NCBI RefSeq assembly: GCF_032062135.1
Contig: NC_092862.1
Span: 46,121,539 to 46,185,538, forward strand
DNA length: 64,000 nt
Direction of reading: 5' to 3'
DNA from: Pyxicephalus adspersus
Lineage: Eukaryota; Chordata; Amphibia; Anura; Pyxicephalidae
The notes below the pieces were generated by a model that saw only the letters and a program-made list of their open reading frames with translations, made no database searches and was not told the origin of the DNA. The first letter of the stretch is position 1; every line of letters starts with the position of its first letter. The position numbers and the translations under genes were made by a program. Positions 47,401 to 62,102 of the stretch are shown in pieces.

Positions 47401-48941
47401 TGTCTCTGGTTTTGTGATAACAGATCTTGTACAAAATATGCATGATAAAATACATTACTGGATTTTGTTGGGAAGGGTGTAAATTATAGAAGTCTAAACT
47501 ATATATGTTGGAGACATTCTATCATTCTAGATATTCATTGCACTACCCGAGGGGCTGTGTAGCAATATCTTAGTTTAAGAAGGCTTTAAAGGTGAAAACT
47601 TCATTTAGTCCTGGTGGGACTGTAGCTTTCATTCTAAATGTCCATTTTGTTTTTAACTGCAGAAGTCTCTTGTCAAAATCTTCACCTCTAGGATTGGGTT
47701 GGATGTGGTCAGGGCTGTGAAGCTGATTATGTTAGCAGCTTAGTTGTGTTTTGTGCCTACATGTAACCTAATAGGGGTATAAAAACCTTAACATATCTAT
47801 AAGCTGCTAATATGAATCAGAAAGCATATAATTATTATTTTTTTTCTAAGATAAATTAATGAGCCTCTGATAAACAGGCAAGCTTCAGACAGTCACTAAA
47901 AAAAGTAGCTGAATCTGTAATGGGAGGAAAAAATTACCCAGCATCAGTAGGAATAGAAAATAATTAAACATCAGTGATAGTAAATAATGTCAATGGTCAG
48001 GAAGAGTTTAAAAATAACCCTTGCTTCAGTGATCAGTGGAAGTTTATTTATTTATTTTTTTTATAAATATCCCTCACTGCGCTTCAACAATTAGTGTCAG
48101 GTGGAGTTTTTTTTCATTGCCATTAGTGTTCAGTAATAGCCCCCTTGTTGAAGGCTTCATGTGTAGGAGCACTCATAAAATCAGTTGTATACTGCCTTTA
48201 ATAGATTGTTAGGAGCATGCTCTTTGTTCATTGTCTGGCAGTCTTCTGCCAACTCTCATCTACCAAAAACTGCAATAGCAACATTTTATAACCAAACATT
48301 TTATAATTTTTTGTTAACAGGAGCAATGCGGATTGAGATTCTCAACAAGAAGGGGGAAGCTGTGCAGAAGCTTCCAGGTACAAGCCATGGAGCTGCAAAG
48401 AAACTTTTGGTGGAGCTGAAAGTTCTGTTACATTGTAAGTAAAGTGCTCACTACAGGCAGAAAAATACATATATTCATATATACCTGGTTACAGTTTTTT
48501 TTCCTAAGTAAGCAATGCAGGCTTGTATTCTTTTGCTCCAAGCTTTGCTCTAAGCTGTAAAGAGGAACTAAACCCAAAATGAAAAAAAAATCACACCTTT
48601 AATGCCGTCAATCCGTCGGGAGGTTTCTTTGTTAGGGTCCTGCGTCAGCCCGGAGCCAACATCATCTTCTCTTTTTTTCCAGGTTCTTCTTCCCGCCTCA
48701 GAGCAACCAAAATCCTCCCAGGATGCATGGCGTAGGCGTCCTGTGGGGGGGGGGTTGCACAATTTTTTTCAGTTGCCAGACCAAACAAAACCAGTGTGTT
48801 TTCATGTATGAAAGGGATAGATTTTTTTTCTTAGGATGATAACTTTGCTTATCCATTGGTACAGCTTAACGAGTGAGTAACCCTAAGCTGCACCCTGTGT
48901 TACAAGCAGGATCACCGGGCAGAAAATAGATTTAGCCAAAA

Positions 48942-49008
<67 letters not shown>

Positions 49009-52000
49009 TTTCATAGATACGTAACGCTTTAAATGTAAATGGTCTAGCAACTTGCTATTTTAGACAAATGCATATGAAATATAATGTGTTATATTCTGCA
49101 AAAGAAGAGGCGAGTAACTGTATTTATGTTCAAATATCCTGTCTAAAACTTATGCTTTTTGGACTATGAATTACCCATAAATTTACTGTTAGTTGTATTT
49201 TGTATTACAGCACCAAGTGGGGATCAGGAAGTCATATCTCATATAAGTCAGCATGGTGGAAAGTGGCCCTACTGGTTTAAAAAAATGGGTAATTGTTACC
49301 AACCATAATTTTGTGTTTTTTTTTTTTCCACAAAGTTTGTTTTGCTATATGTATGTATGGACTGACTTGAGTTTATCTTTATATATGCACTGCATTTACC
49401 GGTATTTCAGAGAACATTACAAAGCTTGGTGTGTATACCCTGAAACTACAAGTCGTATTAAATGAAAGTAATGCAGACAAGTATGCAGGGAAAAGTCTTC
49501 CATGCAAGAAAATTGAGTTTAAGATTGTGGGTGAGTATTAGGCTACTTTGTACAAAATATTTGTTAATTTACTGGTAGTATTACTTGAAACTGTTTTTTT
49601 TTTTTATAGGAAACCTATTTAATCTAACTTATCATGAGAAGTGATTTACTCAGTGATGTTTTTATAGTATGTCATGCATGGGATTAAAATTAATTGGGAT
49701 TTACTGGTTTAGCACCTGACAGATACCGTTATTTGAAATAATGATTAGAAGGTATGCATAGTTTGAGTATGATTTTGTATTACTTTGTATTTTTAACAAG
49801 AATTTCCCCTTCCATCCCCTTAGAGGGTAAACCGTTTAAATTTTTATTGGGTACTGCGGATTCTACAATTCGTGTTGGAATTCCATTCAATATCCCCTTA
49901 AGCCTGCATGATGAATTTGGTCACCCAACATTGCCCACACCAAATCTTAAACCTGTCTTGGAAGCTAGGTAATTATTATATGTGATTTTTGCTACAACAT
50001 TTTGGTATCACATCTACAAAAAAAATAAAATATTGTTTTCTTCATATTTTGTAATAATGGCATTTGTTACTCTGATTTTGCAAAGACAAAACATGGAATT
50101 TATGTTTTGTATACAGCACATTAAAAGTATCCTTTAAATTTATAACTATTAGTAAAGGTAATGATACTGAGTTCAGCTAACTATCCCCCTGAGTTCCCTT
50201 TCAGTCTGTGAGTCCCTTGTCAGGGCCAGTTTTCTATTTCGTAGTTTTAAGTATTTGTTCCTGTTCTTTTAAGTTATCTGCAGAATTAATGCTTCCTTTC
50301 TGGAAGGGTCTGTTGAGAAAACACTGTTCTGGGGGGAGCGTCTTAGGTAGTGTTGGTTGTATAGTTCACTATTCAATTCGACCGCTATTCGGTCGAATAA
50401 TGCATAATTATTCGGGTGATCGAACATCGAATTCGAACTCCATTAAAGTCAATGGGAGAAAAATTTGGGTTGTTATTCGGGTCGGTGGGGAGCTTCTACA
50501 GCCTATAAATACATTTGAAAAGACATGTCAAGACTCTCCCAGCTCTGCACAACACTGTACAAGTAAAAAAAAAAAAATAAGGAAGTCTTTTTGCTGTTGC
50601 TGGCAAGTAGTGTTGGTCGAATAGCTCACGCCATTTTATGGGGCGGCCAAGGGAACATGCCGGATTTTACACGGTCTCCGAGTAGAGCCAGAGAGGGACA
50701 TGAGGGGGTTCCTCTGGTCCAAAAATTAGCCACCAGGTTTCACCGCTCCGTTACAAGCCATACACAGGCTTCAGAGTACAGGCAGAGGTCTCTGAGGGTG
50801 GTCTTTCAGTCAAAAAATTAGCCAGCTAGACAGCTTTGTTATACGTTACAAGTGACAGGTGGCAGCAGCAGTAGGAGGAGGCAGTGGGCACTGAAACGGA
50901 GCAAGGACCGCATTTGTAACTGGCATTCAGAGTTGGGAACTGGGCAGGCAGCATCAGTTACAGCATGAGGAGGAGGAGGCGGTGGGCCCTGAGAAGGAGC
51001 AAGGACGGCATTGGAGGTTGAGGCCATCACCCATATGGACAGTGTCGAAGCTGTAGCTATTGGAGACATGAATGGATCAACGAGATTCCTATCCGTACCT
51101 ACTATGTAGCGAAACCACATGAAACGGAACCCTCTTCCTCTTTGGCCAGATATTGTACAAATGTTTTTATTTATGTGGCTTGACACCCTGCAAAATACTT
51201 TCTAGCTAATATGATATATATGTGTGTGTGTATATATTTATACCCTGTTTCCCCGATTATAAGGCACTCTCTTATATTTTTTGAAATGCCAAAATATGCC
51301 CTGGGTCTTATTTTCAGGGGATGTCTTATTTTTCCATGAAGAAGACTACAGTACACATTTATTGTTGAAAGTCACTCATGATAACTCATGCACGCAGTCA
51401 GCGAGGGGACCCTGCCTCTGGCTGCGTGTATGTAACACACTGACTGACTATTTATCTATCTATCTAGCTTTCTATCTATCAATGTACCTATCTATCAATG
51501 TATCTATCTATCTAGCAAACAGTGAAACACTCTACCTATCTGAGTACAGTAGATTTTAGGACTGCACAAATACAGTCCAATCCAACAATCTATCTGACTA
51601 ATAGTGTGACACAGTCTAACAAAGTAAAGCACTTTTTTCACTTTGACAAAGAAAGCAAGCCAAGCAGCACAGAGAGGTTGTGATGCTATCAGCAAATCTC
51701 TTTTAGGAGTGGTAAATGCTGGCACCCCTTGGCCTTATATAGGCCAATGGCTGCCTGTGTGGCATGCAGTGACAGCCAATCGGCTGTCTGCCACAACAAA
51801 CATGGAGGGGGGCATCTCTGCTCTAATTGGGAGGCACTGTGCACCATGGGGGAGGTCCCTACTTGTTTGAATGCATTGTGGGAGGGTCAAATTCGGGTAA
51901 TCGAATGCAGCAAAATTCGAGTCGGGTCCACCTGAATTCGAACGGTCATGTTCGGGTCGAACATTAGGACGACCCGAATTCGAACAACAACAGTAGTCTA

Positions 52001-55000
52001 AGGCAGAGTTTTCTATTTCAAAGAGTGCCCAGAGAAATGGGTAGTGGCTGCTTATGCTGGACATTGCAGTAAGGAATTACTGCATATAGTAGAAAAAAAA
52101 AGATAGCTGATCTGAAAGGGCTTTTTTGAAATTGTCCAGTGGAGAAAAGTTTATTTGCAACATATGCAATAACATGTAACTTCTTTTACTGAGTAATAGG
52201 ACTATTTTCACTTTTCATGAAAGGTCAAAAACCACACGGGGAGAAGGTTTACCTATGATAGCAAATACTTAAGCAATTAGAAATATTAAACTGCCATATA
52301 ACTTTGGGGGTCATTCCACTCCACCCCAAGCAGGGTAGTAGTATACATATGAAACTTTATTATTTTTTTTTTTTTTCAAGACATTTTTTCTGATGGCATG
52401 TCATGTACAGATCAAAGTTCACATTGTTGCATTAGAACTTTGACAGTGGTAGCAGGAAGTGAGAAGCTAAATGTGAAAGAAATGTCACCAAAATTTTATT
52501 TTTATTTTTTTGTAACCCTACAGATATGCTCATATGTTTTATTATAAGTAGCCTAAGAGTCATGTCACTTATGTACTGATCAGTTTTTCTTTGTAGGATT
52601 AAATTGTTCTCTATTGTTTTATAATGCCTGCTACTTTTAACACATGATGTGGTATAATGTCAGCAATTTGCAATACTTTACAGTCTAATCACTTACTTTA
52701 TTTCACCTATTTTCCTAGTGGTCTTATTTTGGATTATGAAGCACTGAATCAAAAACATCCTTTGTTAATAAAAGGAGTGACTGCAAGAGGAAAAATTGAC
52801 AACTGCCATGGCATGGTAATTATTATTTTATAGATTACTATGTTTTACTTACAATTAGATGTCTCCATTGTAATATAATTATCTAATTGAAATTTAATTA
52901 TGTAACTTTATTAGGCTTTTATACTATGTCTTTTTTCTTAGAATTTCACACTGTGTGTTACCCTGCCTGGCTTAAAGGAAGATACACAAACTGTGAAAAT
53001 CAAGGTGTTTCCAGGTATTTGTATTTTATGACTTTTCTGCTTCCTAACCTTTTATTAGAATAATCAAATCTGAGCTACGGAATTATCTATTGTATGTTCA
53101 ACATATTTTTTTTAACTAGGGCTGTAGAAATTAAACCACCTTTTTGGGGGGCCATAGCAGCCTGTAGGGATATAGGCTGTAGAAGTCTGATGGATGTTCT
53201 GTTTCAAGGCAATTTGTTTTGTCCACCCCAGAATCCTGCAAAAGATCATCTTCTCCCAGTGAAACAAGTCCATAGTCTATATGGGGAGCAGGATCTACTT
53301 GCTTCTTTAGTCCAGAATGTCACATCTGTGGTGACTTTGCTCCCCAAGTGTCCTTGAATTAGTTTCATATAGTCATCCGCACACTTTTGATACTGTGTTT
53401 TGGAGCCATTCTTACGATCAGCCTTGAGATTCATACATAAACAACTAAGTAGGGTCCTTGAGACAGACAGCTAAACAGGATGTTATATACTACCTTCCAA
53501 ATATCAGGATTTGAAATCATGTGCTAAATGAATTAGACTGTCTTAGGCTATAATTTGCAGCATGCATTTTTAAATTGGTGTGGTTTGGTATCCTTCACCC
53601 CTAGAAACCCCTTTTTTCTTACATTTATTGGGATAACCCCACACACCCAGAGATGCATACCTAGTAACTGTAGCCACTGCAAATTGTAACTGTGGACATA
53701 AACACTATTGGGTACACTACTGAGGTAGAAGAAGGTAAACCATTAGAGAGGCTGTTTAAAAATAAATAATGAAATTTCCAGAGTAGGAGGGGTGACGTCA
53801 GACTTCAAAGTCATGACTGATCATAGATTCCACACTGTTTAATAAGAAAACATAAAACATGCACAACTGTTAAATTTCTCTAAATGCTATTTTTTTATTA
53901 TTTATTAAGTGTTGTGTGTCTACTGGTATCTCAACCAGTATTATATGTATGAACATTTTTTTATAGGACCACCTAAGCTCCTAAATGTGAATCCAAGTGC
54001 TGATTTTCTTATTATTGATAATGGAACAGCTGTCCCCTTTCAGATTGAAATTTTAGATGAGGAAGGAAATGTAACATGTCAGCCAAAACTAATTGTGATG
54101 TGTAAGGTAAGTTCAGCATAAACATTCTTGTTTTCAAAAGTAAAGTACCTAAGGCTTAGGGCTGTCATTTAAACTGGGTAACCTAATCAATTGCCCAAAG
54201 CCACCACATTCCTAACGTTCGTTTCTTCCATAAATGCTCCTCTTGATTGATGTAACTTAAAATGAAAGCCCCCTTTAACAAAATGACTCCCAGATGTCCA
54301 AACATAGGGAATAAGTACAGGGGTACATATTATGGTTGGACATCAGGAGCCCCCTTGTTAAAGGGGGCTTCTGGATCTTAAATAAGTCACTGACTTATTT
54401 GGGATCCGGAAGCCCTCTTTAACAAGGTGACTATTATGTACCCCTGTACTTATTCCCCATGGTTGGACATCTGGGAGTCACCTTGTTAAAGTGACTTATT
54501 TGGGATCCGGAAGCCTGCTTTAACAAGGTGATTCCCAGGTGTACATCCATGGGGAATGAGTATAGGGGTACATAATAGTATTCAGTATTATTATGTATCT
54601 TTTTAAATGTATTTGAAGGCTGTAGAAGCTCTACACAGTCCCGCAGAATAACCAAATTTTCTCCCCATTGACTTTAATTGTGTTCAAATTCGATGTTCCA
54701 TCAACCGAACAAAATTGTCCTATTCGATCGAATAGCCATCGAATCGAATAGTGAGATATTCGCCACTACTTATGAGTAAACTTAGTTAAGTAACTGTTAG
54801 GTGATTTAAACAAAAAAGAGAATGTTGAAGTTTATCAGAAGGCCTTCACTTGATTCTTGCTGGGGCTCTAATTTGTCTAAAACTGGGCCTAGTAAGGCTA
54901 CTCAGAAATGGGGAAGTTTTAAAAATTAGCTAGTCAAAAGATATCTACTCCTTTTCAAATGTTTATTTGGAACTTGGGACCTTCTGTAATTCTGAAAAGT

Positions 55001-58000
55001 GTATTCATATGCACTTTCATTTCTAAATCTACTCTAATACAAAGGATCGGTCCATTTCTGCAATATTCCACAGTGCTTAGGGAACAGGGAGTGCTCTAGG
55101 GAGTTAGAAACGGCCTGTTGATGATGTTTAAAATCAAGAGAATTTGTTGTTTTTTTTTCAAGCCACACATAGCCACTTAATGGCATTGTTGTGTAGCTGC
55201 CACTGTAACCTTCATGACCGTGTAATTCGCTAATCCCCATAGTTGGTAATAGGCAGAACGTTCACCAGTTGTGCTCAAAAGTTTACATACCCTGCAGAAT
55301 TTGCGTAATATTGGTCATTGTTTAGAAAATATGACTGATTACAGTAAATATATTTAGGAAGTGTGCTCAGATAAAATAATTTATTATAAAACAATTATGA
55401 GTGCAAATTAAAGTGAAAACTGAAATCACGCAAATGAGCCTGAACAAAGTTTTGTATACACTTAAATGTTGGGGCTGATAATCTACCCACAGGTTTACAT
55501 ACATAGGTTCAGATAAGGGGAAAACGTCTAGACCTGTAACTACCTTATTTGTTATCAATGTCTGAGTTTAAACCGTTATTGTAACTTAATTAAGATTTCC
55601 ACTAAGTGTGCTGGATTCTGAGCTATGTGGGATACACAATAGCGTCCTGAAAAAAGGTTGTTAAATTGAGAAAATCAGGATAAAAAAATGTTTATGCCCT
55701 TTCAAGATGCGCAGTACAGAACTGAACAAAAATTGGTTGCACAGTCAAGTTGCAAGAAAAGTCTTTACTGTGCCAACTGCACAAAACAGCCCTCCAGCAA
55801 TACCAAAACAGCATCTAGATGTTGTGAGGCCCATGATAATAAGTACACCATCCTACTGTAAAACATAGAGGTGGATTTCTGGGTGTGTGTAAGCTACAGC
55901 AGCACAGGAAAATGTGAAGATTGATGGGTGCACTATGTTAATAGAAAATACTAGAGGACAATTTGCATTCATCAATCTGTAAGCTGTGTATGGGATAACT
56001 CATGTTTTCCTTATGCAATGGTTCACATCCTACACATTCTGCCAGGGTATGTAAATGTAAGCACAACTGCATGTCACCTTAACTGTGCAAATGTTTGTAT
56101 TTCAGCAGCTAATTTTCCCTCACACATAACAATATTAGTTCAGTAAGTAATCTGCATTCAAAATTGAGGAGCTTTCCATGTAAGCTTTGTGGTCTTGATT
56201 ATAGTTTACAGGGGCTCCAAACCTCCCGACGTACATTCTGGATTGCAGCAATACTGGAAGTGGTGTGCTGACTGGGCCTTCCTTAAGAGTTCAAAACATA
56301 AACAAGTTCCACTTGCTGAAAGCCAGAATTGAAGTATCTGTAAGTATAGTCTTTGTTCCATATCTAAATAAATAATTTATTGACATTGAGGTTTTAAGCA
56401 TTACTCTAATGCATGATGATTACCCTTTTTTCTTTTTTTCTGTTTTTTTTTTAGAATTCCAAAGACATAAAAAATGTGGAAAAAACTATTAAACTGCAGC
56501 CAAGTAACACTATTACAAAATTGCATATTTTAAGTTTTGATGGTGAAAAAGCAATTCAAATTAAACACAAAGATGAAATAAAATGGATTGCAGGTGATGT
56601 CATGGGGAATCTTATTTTTCAAATGTTCGATGAAGGAGATAGAGAAATTTTAATCACACCAGCAATTGCTGAAAAAATCAAGGTATAACCCTTTTGTTTA
56701 ATGTATTTACATCAACATGATTTTGTTGGCTTTGACACACATTTTCAACAGATGGGACAAAAATTTAAGTTATTAATTATTACCTGGTAATTAAAATTTG
56801 AGTTTCCCAAACAATAGCAACACAAAAGATTTATTGTTTGAAAGACAACAATTTTCTGTAAAAATAGCTGTTGGCCATAAAGGAAGCATTACAATAACTG
56901 ACCTCTCTATCTGAAAATCATGTTAAATAATTCTCAAGGTTTGTTTACACTATATGATTTGGATTGCATTGGTAAACTTAGTTCCAGAACATGGATAATG
57001 CAAAAAGCTTTGATTTGAATTATCACCATTCACACTGTTCGGCATTGGTGTGAGAGACTGGCTAGCAAAATATCTGCCATCAGTAAGTTGTGACACGTCA
57101 TGTTGAGTAAACAAATAAAATAAAAACTACATGCCAACCAGTATAACGCACCATAGAACATGCAAAAAACACCACATTCACCAGCCCAATGCTTGAGTTC
57201 TACTGTGTAAAACAATCTTTTTAGGGCTTAATTACACTAGCTGCTGCTTGAAATTATCAGACACCTTTAGTGGCAAGACCACTTATTTGCTCTGTGGTTG
57301 GACCCTAAAACTATCATTGTGCTTGTATTATGTCCAGAGTTATATGTCTTTTCAATCCTCCAGACAACCTTTCTCAGGATACAAATCTTTGAGTGGGGAG
57401 ACTTTTGCTAAATCTGGCTTCATCTCCGTTCCCACTTTCCATTCTCTCACCCTCAATCTCCTGGTGTTAGTGCAGATTACAGACCCCTTTAGGTACTTGG
57501 AGTCTCATCTTTTTAAGGGTCTGCCATCCAAACCTTGTCAGAATGGCAGTTGAGGTGACTTAAAGGCCTTTGCACACCTTACCTGCTCAAAGGTAACTTT
57601 TTTGCTTCTTGATGATTCAATAAGAGACCATATGGTGATAGCTAGAATTTCCTTTGCACGTCCTAATTCAAAAGTATTGTGTGTCTTGTGGACAAGTATG
57701 ATGGATTCATATGAAACCTTTTTATTTCAGTATCTTACCCTTAAGTCCTTGCACCCCCACCCTTAGCGCTGTTTTCAGTGTTAGCCATTCTTTATTCTCA
57801 TGCCAACCCTAGTTCCAAACTAATTTGATGCTGGAGAGCAAAATGTGTCAGATGTTGTTTAGACCACAGAAGATTGGTTGGGTTATGTTTCTTTAGAAAT
57901 TAGTGCTGGTGTTAACTCCCTGCCTGGATACCTAAAGCCACATTTTTATTTCAGTGGCCATTATTTAGGCCATCAAATTTCAAGTCTCTATCATTCAGCT

Positions 58001-61000
58001 TGTTCTCTGGAGGAACACTAGGTTTCTTCAAGTTTTCCAATATAACACAACAATGTTACTCAACAATGGTTCCATGGAGCCCTAGGGTTCCTCCAGAGGT
58101 TGCTAAGGGTTCCTTGAACATTGAGCAGTTTTGTGTCACTCGGGTCCGTTTTGGCAGACATCATTAATCATTTTGGCCATCTGTAGGGGTGATATTCTTC
58201 CCATTGGCCAGCAATGTGAGGCATTCTTCCCACTGACCACCAAGCTGTGGATATAGTTATTATAGCAGGGATACCCTGAAGATCTTAATTGGTTTTCAGT
58301 GGTTCTACAATATTAGAAAGGTTGAGAAACTTCCTTGACAGGCTTGTTGGTATTTTCGAACAGTTCACCTTTTCCTTTTTCTTTGCAGATGGTTTAATTC
58401 CATTACTGTTGTCAGGAGATAAGCTTGACTGGTTTGAAAGATGAGGTAGTCCAGGTTTTGTTGTATTAGCCTTCTGTGTCTATGTTTGTGTAGCTTTTGG
58501 CGGCTCCTCACCCTATGGGTGTTCTGTCAGTTCATGGACATTTGTTAATAAAAGGGGTTCCTGCTTAATTTCTTCCTGAGGTTTCAAGCATTGATTGATC
58601 TACATTTCTGGATCTCTCATCTGGAAAATCAACGAGATTTAGTTACTACCGTGATATTTATCACAGGTCTTTAAGGAACAGTAGCCCTTACAATGTTTAG
58701 AAGTTCTTTGCAGTTTTTTCTCATCATGCTCTACCCAGTTTGTGACCATGATACACAGTTTCTCTAAACCAGTCATGGCTCATTCTAGGGAGTATCCTCC
58801 TACACCTAAAACTGTTTCTAATCATATTTTCCAGCAGGAGATTGCTTGGAGAGGCTCACCCTGATGTTTTTACTCACTCTCGCTTTGCACGCTATTAGCC
58901 CTGACCTTGATCTGACCTTTTAATGACTTTTTGATCACTTCCTGAATTGAAGTAAATTTTTTTTTCTAAAATCTGCATATAATTTATATTAATATTTATC
59001 AATAATATTGCACCCTTGTTTGGAAAATTTCAGAAGGAAATTTTTGATAAAAAAATTTTTTTGGGATAAATTACATTGTTTTGGGCTAATATTTCATTAT
59101 TTTTTATAATAATGATTTATAATTATGTATAATTTATGATTCTAATATAATAAATATAATAATTATATCCTAAGAATTACAGGCCCACAATATAAACAAA
59201 AATTTCTACGCAAAAAAAAGGATCACTTTTTGCATCAAAAAATGACAGAATTAGAACGCTAGGGGGGTTAAAGGGTTCACAAATTTTCAGACACTATTGT
59301 ATGTACCTGTATTTGATGTTTTTATGGATAGAATAAAGTCTTGGATTGTATCTTTTATTTAGGTAGAGTCCTTGACAAGTTGGTATAGTAAAACTGAGCA
59401 ACTGTGAATATCAGTCATATTGTGCCCAATACTAGTAAAGGCTTTAAAACATGCTATTGCTACATTTTTTCCTGGTTGTCCCTTACTAACATGTTAACAA
59501 TTTATTCATTACATGTGTTTTCGTAAATTGTTTCAAGTATTTAAAGATGTTTTTCTCCGTGACAGGTGAATTGGACACCGAATGTTTCCAAGGAGAAATT
59601 GGTTAAGAAACTTTTACCTGATGTAGAGGTGTCAAGTTCAGTCACTGACATTCGATACTGCCAGGTTACCTATCACGATGATAATGTTTCTTTGGAGAGT
59701 GCTTTTACAGTCAAGTATGTATAACAGTTTAAAAAAAATGCAGCTTTTTATGTGCAAAATATCCTACCACTTTTTTTTTTTTTGTTATAACTTTATGTAG
59801 TGTTTATAAAGCATCTTTTCTAAATTCAGGGAAGATTTTTCAAACAGCACACAGCATTATCTGATCAGGGAAAAAACTGTTCTTGACAACCACTATTTTA
59901 AAAATGTGAAATTTCTCAACCTATCACAATGAAATGGCAAAAGCTCCTTGAGCAGTTTTTATTATAGTTTTGTTTAATCAAATTTGAACGCAAAAAGCCC
60001 CAAATAACTATGCTGACAGGAAGAAAGAAATTACATTTTATGCATACAGATGAAAATAGCAATTGATCCAGGCATGCCAGTCAAACCCAGCACCATATTA
60101 TATTATAAGCAAAAAATCACCAGCTCGAAAGAAGAAAACTTTTAGAACTAAGCAGGGTTTTGCTCTGAAACAGAAAAAAAGTTTTCTTGTTGCATGCTGG
60201 TGTCTTTTTTCTTTTTGCAATGTGATTATATACACAGTGCCATCCTTGTTACTACATGCACCATCTACTTCCAAGGTCAGATACTGTAAGGAGAACAGCT
60301 GTTACATGGAAGCATTTGTATCCAGCCTCTCTTTTCACTTTGCCATGCTTGCCTTCAAAGTCTACGTCTGTGTGTTTTTTTTAAAGGCTTTATAGAAAGT
60401 TATTTTATGTAATTAAACAGTCTTGTTTTGTGAGCTATGAAATCTAAAATGTTTACCTCTACCTTAGTTTGGATTAGGATAGATCTGCTAAAATATAAAT
60501 GAAATACATGTTTCAGATTAGCAATTAAAACACTTAAGATAAACTAAATACTTAATGCATTGTTTCAGGCCTCTCCCTGATGAACTAAAACATTTGAAAT
60601 GCAAGTTAAATGGAACTAATGTTATCCAAATGGGAGAAGAACTGAAGGGTGAAGTTGGTGAGTAGTATTGGTACATTACCAGACATGGAACAAATAGGTG
60701 TTTTATAAGGCTGCGTAAAGGATAAAGGGCAATACCTTCAATCTTTGAATAACCATAACTTCTGTCTACACTTTCTCAACCATATTTGCTGTGTGGTTTG
60801 CTTAATGCTTGACAGCCCCTTAAACTAATCTTTCAAGTCAGACCCTGCTTTTTAGATAATTGATTTTGTAAAGGATTATACACCTCTAAATAGGCAGATT
60901 AAGACAGCATACAGCAGTGTTGTAGATTTGTTTGTTTTTAAGATTTATTAACAACTTTAAAAATGTCTACACTGTACAGCCTATTCCATGCACACTCTCC

Positions 61001-62056
61001 CCTCCCCACCCCACATCCTACATCCTATTTGACAGCTTTTTCCCAAGTAACTGAACAAAGGTTGTTTCTCTCATTCACCTGTCCCATCCTAGTATCTGTT
61101 TCCTTGATCCTGTAGTATCCCTCCTCATCAATTATCTTTTATTTTGTCATACTTACTTTACATCTTTCTTCCACCTTTCTTTTTCAACATATGCTTCCCC
61201 CCACATTTTCAAGTCTTTATTTATAACACCAACACATAGGAAAACTTCTCTGGATCCTGCTGCCCAAGTATTGGTCTGTCTCTGTTCACCCTTTCATTTC
61301 TAAAATACATGAGTCTCATGAGGGCTACTGTTCTGAATTAATCCTCAATCTCTCTCTTTCCCTGTGTTTTGAAATTTTTGAAGTTTTTTTCCAGATTCTC
61401 TCATCTCTGAACATCCAAGTCTTCTTCTCTCTAGGCTTTCCTCCTATCTCTCTGCTGTGACTTTTTAATTATACATATTTTATATAGTTTTCTTAGGATC
61501 TTACAAACATAGGAATACATAATAAAGTTCCCATTTAATAAACATGGTTGTTGTATGATATTTATAGGTACAAAAATCAAGGGCAACATACCATTTGCAA
61601 GAAAATAATAGGCTACCTAGATGAAAAGGGTAAAAGAAACAAAGAGAAAGGGGAAAACCGAAGGAAGATATGTTAGCTCAAAACATTATTACACTGTTGT
61701 AACTTTGTTAGTTATAGCACCACTTGCACTCCCTCTCTGCTAGTGTATCTCAAATCCTGGTTCTCTGGCCTCTTCCATCTATTCCTTTTGGTTTTGGCCA
61801 ACTTATCAGCTTGTTTTAGCTTCTATTATCACCTATATGCTAATGACATGCAAAACCTATCTCCCTTTTCTAGCCACATGAACCACTTGTGTTCCTGACT
61901 GATATTATTCTTTTTCTCCCTTGGCATTCTCTTGCCACCTTAAAGGAGAACCAAATCCTGTGATACTCAGCTGCCCCCCTTCTTCATTATTATGCTCTTT
62001 TTACTTACAATCTTCAGCCATTTTGGTTTGATGTAATTCTGTGCATGCTCACAGAG

Positions 62057-62102
<46 letters not shown>

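Larger units (their letters stand above)
48435..49210 (+). other. SMCHD1: SMCHD1 intron 17
   Basis: Holds a probable MITE starting taaagaggaactaaaccc (48556 to about 48780), a G-run at 48744-48752 and an (AT)n microsatellite (48946-49003). Confidence 0.75.
54107..56204 (+). other. SMCHD1: SMCHD1 intron 23
   Basis: Contains a palindromic repeat with a family-E tail (54240-54775) and a degraded Tc1-like element (55266-56069). Confidence 0.8.

Noticed and set aside
57240..58700. Possible decayed retroelement or gene in SMCHD1 intron 25
   Set aside because: Composition differs a little from the surroundings, but no reverse transcriptase, integrase, recombinase or other motif could be read on either strand.
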